From an uncultured Acidimicrobiia bacterium (GTDB lineage Bacteria > Actinomycetota > Acidimicrobiia > Spongiisociales > JAENVV01), in NCBI GenBank assembly GCA_905480085.1, contig CAJQPD010000332.1, positions 1-5,690 on the forward strand: a DNA stretch of 5,690 bases, read 5' to 3'. Below, piece after piece: positions 1-4,847 of the stretch. The number at the start of each line of letters is the position of its first letter. Position 1 is the stretch's first letter. A program made the position numbers and the translations under genes. The notes under the pieces were generated by a model. The model searched no databases, was not told the origin of the DNA, and was given only the letters and a program-made list of their open reading frames with translations.

Positions 1-1126
1 CGACCTCACCAGTATGAATTCCCGCCCGGATCTCGATCCCATGTTGATGGAGTTGTCGGCCCATCTCTTTGGCGCACTGGATTGCCCTGGCTGGTCCGTC
101 GAACGTAGACAGGAAGCCATCGCCGGCCGTATTGACCTCGACGCCACGGAATCGTTCGAGCTCCTTACGGATCACGGAGTTGTGTGAGTCGAGAAGCTGG
201 CGCCAGCTGGCATCGCCCATCGACGAAGCGCGGTCGGTCGATCCAACGATATCGGTGAAGAGCACTGTCGCCAGGACTCGATCGGGGGCTGTGGCAACCC
301 GCTCACCTGTTAGGAATTCTCTGATCTCGGCAATAGCCCGGTCGGGTTGGAACCATTGCAGGTGGTCAGCGCCTGGCAGTTCGACGTATTTGGCACCCTG
401 AATGCTCCTGGCCAGGAATCGCCCGTTCTCGACGTGGCAGATCCGGTCGCCTTCCGAGTGCAGGATGAGAGTCGGCACGTTGATTGTGGAAACGATGTCG
501 CGTACGTCGATGTCGAAGGCCATGCGTGAAAATGCGGCCGCGGCGGTCGGCGTGGCGGCATTTCGTTGCAGCCGGGCGGCCCATTCGACCAGCCATGGAG
601 TTGCTTCCTGGCTCGGGGCCAGTAGCTCGACTATCCGGCCAGGGCGCCCCCACCGCTCCGGGTAGGTGGCGAGAATGTCTTCGATTTCGTCGGCGGTGGC
701 TTCGCCCCATGGCCAGTCGTCGTCCTTACGTTCGCGGACTTCGGCGCCTTCGAGAATCAGAGAGATGGTTCGTTCGGGGTGAGCGGCCGCGAACAGCATC
801 GAGAGCGGGCCACCCTCTGATGAGCCCATAACGGCGGCAGTCTCGCTTCCAGCGGCGTCCATCACTGCTCGGATGTCGTCCATTCGGACATCCAGGGGTG
901 TGGCTCCGGGGACCCGATCCGACATGCCCATGCCGCGCTTGTCGAACACGATCACTCTGGCGAACTCGCCGAGGAGCTCACAAAACCGGCGAAACGCCGG
1001 CAGCTCCCAGTTGATTTCCAGGTGGGAGAGGGCGCCGAGCACGTACACGATGTCGATGGGTCCGTCACCCACGATGTGGTAAGCAACCTGGACGTCGTCG
1101 CTCTGGGCATACCGGATGTCGAGCAT
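1..1126 (-). CDS. Alpha/beta hydrolase-class III adenylate/guanylate cyclase fusion protein (3' end outside window)
   Basis: The frame is open from the ATG at 1126-1124 to the window edge, giving 375 codons and no stop. Residues 1-275 look like an alpha/beta hydrolase: FDKRGMGMSD at 61-70, a GSSEGG nucleophile elbow with Ser103, a candidate acid Asp227 in SEGDR, and a candidate His255 in PGADHLQWF. From about residue 284 a class III nucleotide cyclase domain begins: LFTDIVGST with metal-binding Asp292, then NTAGDGF with Asp336, then IRAGIHTGEV at the cut edge. The remaining catalytic residues lie outside the window, so activity and ATP versus GTP preference cannot be judged. Such fusions are known as predicted cyclases in actinobacteria; the hydrolase half is often thought to be sensory or of unknown substrate. 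No Shine-Dalgarno precedes the ATG; a leaderless start is possible. No signal peptide or membrane segment is seen. It is transcribed away from the plus-strand operon and is probably unrelated to it. Confidence 0.93.
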   Translation of the reverse strand, partial: MLDIRYAQSDDVQVAYHIVGDGPIDIVYVLGALSHLEINWELPAFRRFCELLGEFARVIVFDKRGMGMSDRVPGATPLDVRMDDIRAVMDAAGSETAAVMGSSEGGPLSMLFAAAHPERTISLILEGAEVRERKDDDWPWGEATADEIEDILATYPERWGRPGRIVELLAPSQEATPWLVEWAARLQRNAATPTAAAAFSRMAFDIDVRDIVSTINVPTLILHSEGDRICHVENGRFLARSIQGAKYVELPGADHLQWFQPDRAIAEIREFLTGERVATAPDRVLATVLFTDIVGSTDRASSMGDASWRQLLDSHNSVIRKELERFRGVEVNTAGDGFLSTFDGPARAIQCAKEMGRQLHQHGIEIRAGIHTGEV

Positions 1127-1138
1127 TCGACGACTTTA
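1127..1138 (-). promoter_or_regulatory. Candidate -10 element for a leaderless start of the cyclase fusion gene
   Basis: On the minus strand TAAAGT (1138-1133) ends exactly six bases before the ATG at 1126. This fits the TAnnnT -10 pattern of leaderless transcripts in high-GC Gram-positive bacteria, where transcription begins at or next to the start codon. No ribosome binding site is visible, which agrees, but I see no convincing -35 hexamer 17 bases upstream. A six-base motif can occur by chance. Confidence 0.3.
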
Positions 1139-1275
1139 GCGGCCTGCCGGGGGCGGTAATGGGCCGACCGGCTGCGGCCGTGGCTTCCCCTCACTGCGGT
1201 TGGGTCTGTTCAGATAGCCCCCCACGACGCGGACGATGTTCAACCGCGTATGTAGCAATGGCTATTGCAGCAGGT

Positions 1276-1662
1276 CTATCCGAGCTCAAACGTGCCGGTC
1301 AGCTCACCGTGGACCAGTTCGATGTGTATCGATTTCGGAACGAGCGCCCCGATATCGGCGACTGGGAAGTCGATCATGTTTGGTTCGGTTGAGCCGTCTT
1401 CCGGACGGCACAGTTCGTACAGGACCGGCCTCACCGAGACATGAAGGTTGTCGGAGATTGGCCAGGACAGAAGATCTGGTGAGGCATTGCGGAACGTCAG
1501 ACGTTTGCGTATGAGACAACTGAAAAGGATCTCGGCTTCGGCAACCAGCGGAACTTGCCGATCGGGCAGGATCTCGAAAGCCTCAGGCGACATGGTCACG
1601 GTGACCAGCTTCCCGGATATTTCGGCAGTCAAGGTGGTCACCGGACCTCTGGTTCTGAGCAT
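1276..1662 (-). CDS. Small conserved-looking hypothetical protein
   Basis: I do not recognise this gene. It encodes up to 128 residues, ending in TAG at 1276. The protein is well mixed in composition and predicted soluble, without a signal peptide or membrane segment. It opens with beta-strand-like sequence (LTAEISGKLVTVTM), continues with PLVAEAEILFSCLIRKRLTF at about residues 38-57, and ends with alternating charged and hydrophobic residues up to GTFELG. It has only two cysteines. The start is uncertain: the ATG at 1662 has no Shine-Dalgarno, while a GTG at 1641 (codon 8) is preceded by GAGGT three bases away and would give 121 residues beginning VTTLTAEISG. No in-frame start lies upstream of 1662, because a TGA occurs at 1701-1699. 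It is divergent from the selenoprotein operon, with a shared intergenic region, so a functional link is possible but unproven. Confidence 0.6.
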   Translation of the reverse strand: MLRTRGPVTTLTAEISGKLVTVTMSPEAFEILPDRQVPLVAEAEILFSCLIRKRLTFRNASPDLLSWPISDNLHVSVRPVLYELCRPEDGSTEPNMIDFPVADIGALVPKSIHIELVHGELTGTFELG

Positions 1663-1771
1663 GTGGGCAGTATGGCCGCCCGCGCCAATCGATGTGGCTC
1701 AGATCCCCTTGATCCAGAGGCGGGAACGATTTTGGATGCTGAATCCCATGTCTTGATAGAACACGAGGCCC

Positions 1772-1800
1772 GATCCGACCCAGATGTTGCTCGGATCTGG
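1772..1800. repeat. Perfect 7-bp inverted repeat overlapping a second 6-bp inverted repeat
   Basis: GATCCGA (1772-1778) and TCGGATC (1791-1797) are exact reverse complements separated by 12 bases. CCAGAT (1780-1785) and ATCTGG (1795-1800) form a second exact pair that competes for the same bases. The site lies in the divergent intergenic region, 162 bases upstream of the selenoprotein start codon, so it could be an operator or an RNA hairpin. No run of T follows directly, so it is not a typical intrinsic terminator. Chance occurrence is possible. Confidence 0.35.
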
Positions 1801-1906
1801 AAGTGCTGATCGCCAACGCTTTTTGATGGGACTTTTGGCACCTTATTGTGACTTGTGTCGGACCCATTCCTCAGCATCCCAGCTGATAATTGGAGATCGA
1901 GATCAC

Positions 1907-1913
1907 TAATAAT
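1907..1913 (+). promoter_or_regulatory. Weak candidate -10 region of the selenoprotein operon
   Basis: TAATAAT is the most -10-like sequence close upstream of the operon. It would place the transcription start near 1920, with a 5' leader of about 40 bases. The -35 region is poor (TGATAA about 17 bases upstream). An alternative promoter around TTGATG/TATTGT at 1823-1850 is also possible. Confidence 0.25.
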
Positions 1914-1951
1914 CGGTCGTTGAGTGCGACAGATCATCTCACCGCCAAACC

Positions 1952-1956
1952 GAGGA
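1952..1956 (+). promoter_or_regulatory. Ribosome binding site fixing the selenoprotein start at 1962
   Basis: GAGGA lies five bases before the ATG at 1962. It decides for this ATG over the in-frame TTG at 1890, which would add 24 residues unlike a signal sequence. With the ATG, the protein begins with a basic stretch (MSKKKTSRTRR) directly followed by a hydrophobic helix. Confidence 0.7.
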
Positions 1957-1961
1957 ACAAC

Positions 1962-2447
1962 ATGAGCAAAAAGAAAACATCGAGGACCCGGAGACCAGGC
2001 ACAAGGTCCATGCTTGTTGCTGGAGTATCGACCGCGATTCTCGTGATTCTGGTCATGAACGCAACGTCCGGGGACCAACCGGCGACGTCCGGTGCGCCAA
2101 TCGACACGACGGGCGCCCCAGTTCTCCAACTCGACTCCGACCAGATGGACTTCGGAGACGTACCTTTGAACGAGACGGTGGAAGCCTCCTTCAAGGTGAC
2201 CAATGCCGGCGATGCAACCCTCTTGTTTGCCGAAGCACCGTACGTCGAACTCAAGGACGGGTGTTGACCGCCTACTCCGACCATCGGTTCGATGGTCCTG
2301 AACCCCGGCGAATCCACCACCGTTGGCGTGGCTTTCATGATGCACGCAGGAATGGACGGTGTTCACGACTTCCGTGTCCACCTCCTCACCAACGATCCTA
2401 CGCAACCAGATCGTGAAATCACCATCCTCTCGAATTGGGTGCCATGA
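1962..2447 (+). CDS. Predicted selenoprotein: membrane-anchored DUF1573-like domain with Cys-Sec pair (TGA at 2265-2267 read as selenocysteine)
   Basis: Read through the TGA, the gene encodes 161 residues with Sec102 next to Cys101 (KDGC-U-PPTP). A basic N-terminus and a hydrophobic helix (about 17-32) anchor it to the membrane, with the domain outside the cytoplasm. Residues 54-158 resemble the DUF1573 immunoglobulin-like fold: QMDFGDVPLNETVEASFKVTN, then LNPGESTTV, MMHAGMDGVHDF, LTNDP and a final SNWV. From memory, relatives carry Cys-Cys (GCCPP) where this protein has Cys-Sec; that needs a search. Three observations argue for recoding: the domain continues in the same frame for 59 codons at about 66% GC in third positions; a SECIS-like hairpin follows; and the read-through stop overlaps an ATG for the next gene. 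A vicinal Cys-Sec pair suggests redox or metal chemistry; Met126, Met127, His128, Met131, His135 and His140 could bind copper. Molecular function is unknown. A point-mutated or mis-sequenced TGT/TGC is the main alternative. Confidence 0.88.
2268..2310 (+). promoter_or_regulatory. Bacterial SECIS-like hairpin directing UGA recoding
   Basis: Just after the TGA, GACCATCG (2279-2286) and CGATGGTC (2290-2297) form a perfect 8-bp stem closing a 3-nt loop GTT (2287-2289). The loop opens with G and lies 19 bases after the TGA. Bacterial SECIS elements sit within the coding sequence downstream of UGA, usually with the apical loop about 16-37 bases away and a G in the first two loop positions; this hairpin meets both rules. 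A lower stem may form between CGCC (2269-2272) and GGCG (2307-2310) across internal loops. It would bind the elongation factor SelB, which must be encoded elsewhere in the genome. Confidence 0.8.
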
Positions 2448-2968
2448 AACTTCGCACGACAAAATTGAGATCTAGTCGACAGAAACCCGGCGGCATGTCG
2501 AAGCTGAGAGAGTCCGGCATGCAGAGCCGGCGCAGAAGTTGGCTGGTTGTGTTGCTCGTGGTCTTTGGGTCGTCGGTCGGACTGTCCGCCTGCAGCAGCA
2601 GCCACGATGCGGACATGGCCGATACGTCGATGCTTCCGGATTTCGCACAATCCGCTCCAAGCTCCGTCCAGGAGGCCTACCTCTTCGCTATCGATCATCC
2701 CGAAGACCTCGCTCACCAGCCGTGCTATTGCGGCTGTGGCTCGATGGGACACAAGAGCAACCTTGATTGCTTCATCTCCGATGTCGCCGAAAACGGGACG
2801 ATCACATTCGATGACCACGCGATCGGATGTGGGATCTGCGTGGATATCGCCCAAGACACGATCCGCCTGACGGCCGACGGCAAGTCACCGGTCGAAATAC
2901 GCCAGTTTGTGGATGGACGGTACGGAAAATTCGGTCCGCCGACTCCGACTCCGTTGCCGTCTGCATGA
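2444..2968 (+). CDS. PCYCGC-motif lipoprotein
   Basis: The protein belongs to the family defined by a PCYCGC motif, whose function is unknown. A hydrophobic signal segment ends in the lipobox LSAC; with the start used here the lipidated cysteine is Cys50. The mature protein has PCYCGCG (Cys94, Cys96, Cys98), then HKSNLDCF (Cys109), GCGICVDIA (Cys129, Cys132), and a Pro/Thr-rich tail (GPPTPTPLPSA), the order I recall for the family. Six cysteines plus nearby histidines suggest metal binding or thiol redox on the outer face of the membrane. The ATG at 2444 overlaps the stop of the selenoprotein (ATGA), suggesting coupling. The ATG at 2519 is a strong rival: it has GAGAGAG six bases upstream and gives a normal 24-residue signal peptide beginning MQSRRRSW. 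The 2444 start gives an unusually long N-region with lower GC3. The 3' end overlaps the next gene by four bases. Confidence 0.9.
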   Translation: MKLRTTKLRSSRQKPGGMSKLRESGMQSRRRSWLVVLLVVFGSSVGLSACSSSHDADMADTSMLPDFAQSAPSSVQEAYLFAIDHPEDLAHQPCYCGCGSMGHKSNLDCFISDVAENGTITFDDHAIGCGICVDIAQDTIRLTADGKSPVEIRQFVDGRYGKFGPPTPTPLPSA

Positions 2969-3444
2969 GCCAGCAGGATCCAACTCCAACGTCGAGACGT
3001 CCGATCCACGCCGGGCGAGTTGGTCTCCTGCTCCTGGTTCTGGCCGTTCTGTTGGTCCCGGTCCCGACATCTCACACTCCCCGCACCCACCACATCACGA
3101 TCGATGCCTCCCAGTTTGAGTACTCGCCGTCCCGCCTGGCCATCAATCAAGGTGACACGGTGCACGTGACTCTCGCATCTTCGGACGTAGTCCATGGCTT
3201 CTTCCTCGACGGCTACGAAATCGAACACAGAGTTGAACCGGGTATATCGCAGGAGTTCACATTCGTGGCCGACCGGACCGGCAAGTTTCACTACAGGTGC
3301 TCCGTTACCTGCGGTCCGCTGCACCCGTTCATGATCGGAGAATTGGTCGTCGGTCCCAATGAGCTCGTCTGGCGGGCAAGCGGCCTCGCCATAATCGCGG
3401 TCGGTGCAATGTTGGCCGGCGCCCGCCAACGGCGGTCAGTGTGA
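2965..3444 (+). CDS. Membrane-anchored CuA-type cupredoxin (cytochrome c oxidase subunit II-like domain)
   Basis: This 159-residue protein has a hydrophobic anchor (about 19-34), a cupredoxin domain (about 43-130) and a second hydrophobic segment near the C-terminus (about 136-152) ending in basic residues. The domain carries His77 in DVVHGFF and CSVTCGPLHPFM, giving Cys112, Cys116, His120 and Met123 in the spacing C-x3-C-x3-H-x2-M. This is the binuclear CuA signature of oxidase subunit II and of nitrous oxide reductase, so it should accept and pass on single electrons outside the cytoplasm. It is too short for, and lacks the paired N-terminal helices of, a standard oxidase subunit II. The ATG overlaps the lipoprotein stop (ATGA) and has no Shine-Dalgarno, suggesting coupling. 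The longer open frame from 2827 is rejected because it overlaps the lipoprotein by over 100 bases. Confidence 0.92.
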   Translation: MSQQDPTPTSRRPIHAGRVGLLLLVLAVLLVPVPTSHTPRTHHITIDASQFEYSPSRLAINQGDTVHVTLASSDVVHGFFLDGYEIEHRVEPGISQEFTFVADRTGKFHYRCSVTCGPLHPFMIGELVVGPNELVWRASGLAIIAVGAMLAGARQRRSV

Positions 3445-4847
3445 GGACTATCACACCGCGCCCGCCAACTGACGAGTGGCGTCTCGACATTCTGAAGCGG
3501 ATGCCGAGACTCCGGCGGATGTTGCTTTCCCGGGCCTTCCAGCCGGTATCCATGTTGCTACTGCTGGTTCCGTATACATTGGCGGTCACTGCCGGCCTGC
3601 TGGGAACTTCGGCCGGTAATCGGAACTTCGGCATTGTTTTTGTTTGGATCGTGTGGTGGGCGGTCTTGATGGTGCTCCTGGTCCCTGGCCTCGGCCGGGC
3701 CTGGTGCACCGTATGTCCCATTCCAGCCCCGGGCGAATGGATGCAACGCCGGGGCATCATCGGTGGGGTGGTCAAGTTACGCGGTATGGGCTTGCGCTGG
3801 CCCCGGCGCTTTCGCAACATGTGGGTGCAGAACGCCGGCTTCTTGATCATGGCATTGTTCTCGACGGTCATCCTCACCAGGCCGTCGGTGTCCGCCGCGG
3901 TGATCGTCGGACTGACCGGCGTGGCCGTCGGCATGAGTTTGCTCTTCGAGAAACGGACGTTCTGCAAGTACGTGTGCCCGGTTGGCGGGTTCATCGGGCT
4001 CTATTCCATGGTCGCCCCGATCGAATTGCGGGTCCGGGATGCGCAGGTATGCGTCGAACACCGGTCGAAGGACTGCATCACCGGAAACGAGAACGGATAC
4101 GGGTGCCCGTGGATGGTCTATCCGGGAAAGCTCGGTCGTAACCTCGACTGTGGGCTGTGCACCGAATGCCTCAAGACATGCACGATGGACAACGTCGTGA
4201 TCAACCTGCGCCGACCGGGGGCTGACCTGGCCCAACCGGTGCCGGGCAAGCGAATCGACGAAGCGTTCAAAGCGCTCATCATGCTGGCCTGCTCGATCAT
4301 CTACCCGGCCGTGTTGTTTGGCCCATGGGCAACCATCAAGGAGTGGGCGGCCATCGACTCGTTCGGTGGTTGGCTCATCTACGCGGTCGGATTCCTCACC
4401 GCCACGGTGGTAGTGGTGCCCGGCCTCTACTGGTTGGCGGTTGCCCGTGGCCACCGGAGATCCTCAAGCAACTTGACCGTTCGTCGGGCATTCAACGAGT
4501 ATTCCCACGCATTGATACCACTCGGTCTGGCCGCCTGGATCGCGTTCAGCGTCGGTTTCGCCCTGACCAACGGCAGCTACGCCCTGGCCGCCATCTCCGA
4601 TCCCCTCGGGTGGGGATGGAACCTGTTTGGGACACGCGATGTCGCCTGGACGCCCTACCTATCCGGTGCGATGCCTTTCATCCAGGCGGCGATCCTTGTC
4701 AGCGGCCTATTCTTCAGCCTCCGCACCAGCTTGAAGGTCGGCCTTCGACGCGATCCTTCCGGCGCCACCACAGTGCAAACCACCACCCCGATCGCCGCGT
4801 TTCTTCTGGCTGCCACCCTGATCCTGCTGTGGATGTATCTCGGATGA
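3441..4847 (+). CDS. NosR/NapH-like polytopic membrane protein with 4Fe-4S cluster motifs
   Basis: The 468-residue protein has several membrane helices (about 37-56, 63-83, 132-146, 151-168, 277-294, 309-334, 355-376, 411-427, 450-467). Two short motifs of the NosR/NapH/CcoG type follow helices: WCTVCPIP (Cys89, Cys92) and FCKYVCPVGG (Cys175, Cys179). A soluble loop then carries Cys204, Cys212, Cys222 and the ferredoxin-like CGLCTECLKTC (Cys237, 240, 243, 247), enough to hold 4Fe-4S clusters. Relatives move electrons between membrane quinol and extracytoplasmic enzymes such as nitrous oxide or nitrate reductase, and that role is inferred here. It lacks the N-terminal FMN-binding domain of full NosR, and the helices after the clusters go beyond a typical NapH. 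The GTG start overlaps the preceding TGA (GTGA), in line with the other junctions; the ATG at 3501 is less likely. Confidence 0.9.
   Translation: MRTITPRPPTDEWRLDILKRMPRLRRMLLSRAFQPVSMLLLLVPYTLAVTAGLLGTSAGNRNFGIVFVWIVWWAVLMVLLVPGLGRAWCTVCPIPAPGEWMQRRGIIGGVVKLRGMGLRWPRRFRNMWVQNAGFLIMALFSTVILTRPSVSAAVIVGLTGVAVGMSLLFEKRTFCKYVCPVGGFIGLYSMVAPIELRVRDAQVCVEHRSKDCITGNENGYGCPWMVYPGKLGRNLDCGLCTECLKTCTMDNVVINLRRPGADLAQPVPGKRIDEAFKALIMLACSIIYPAVLFGPWATIKEWAAIDSFGGWLIYAVGFLTATVVVVPGLYWLAVARGHRRSSSNLTVRRAFNEYSHALIPLGLAAWIAFSVGFALTNGSYALAAISDPLGWGWNLFGTRDVAWTPYLSGAMPFIQAAILVSGLFFSLRTSLKVGLRRDPSGATTVQTTTPIAAFLLAATLILLWMYLG

Larger units (their letters stand above)
1663..1961. other. Divergent intergenic region upstream of the selenoprotein operon
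   Basis: About 300 bases separate the minus-strand hypothetical gene from the ATG at 1962. I see no convincing gene here: the open frames crossing it run antisense through neighbouring coding sequence or lack recognisable content. It is more AT-rich than its flanks from about 1815 onward, as expected of a promoter region. It holds an inverted repeat (1772-1797), an AT-rich -10-like sequence (1907-1913) and a good ribosome binding site (1952-1956). It must carry the operon promoter unless transcription enters from further upstream. Confidence 0.6.

Noticed and set aside
1255..1268. Hairpin GCAAT-GGCT-ATTGC just after the hypothetical gene on the minus strand, as a terminator.
   Set aside because: The stem has only five base pairs and no run of U follows in the direction of transcription.
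1962..2267. A complete 101-residue protein ending at the TGA at 2265-2267.
   Set aside because: The DUF1573-like domain would be cut in half and the same frame continues coherently to 2447 with a SECIS-like hairpin directly after the TGA. Recoding explains the sequence better than a true stop.
1962..2447. A pseudogene broken by a nonsense mutation.
   Set aside because: The sequence after the TGA keeps coding-like codon use and domain motifs with no further stop or frameshift, and the TGA falls beside a Cys with a SECIS-like hairpin. A recent mutation cannot be fully excluded without genome context.
1638..2462. A 274-codon open frame on the minus strand.
   Set aside because: It runs antisense to the selenoprotein and across the intergenic region, also overlaps the lipoprotein start and the hypothetical gene, and its translation has no recognisable domain; it is a high-GC shadow.
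2827..2964. A longer N-terminus for the first CuA protein starting at 2827.
   Set aside because: It overlaps the well-supported lipoprotein, adds a Cys/Arg-rich stretch with no signal character, and the ATG at 2965 gives a proper membrane anchor and the common ATGA overlap.
2725..3429. A 234-codon open frame on the minus strand.
   Set aside because: Antisense to the PCYCGC and CuA genes, both of which have strong motif evidence.
3777..4454. A 225-codon open frame on the minus strand.
   Set aside because: Antisense to the iron-sulfur membrane protein; its composition (many His, Arg, Asp, Glu) is typical of a reverse shadow of a membrane protein gene.
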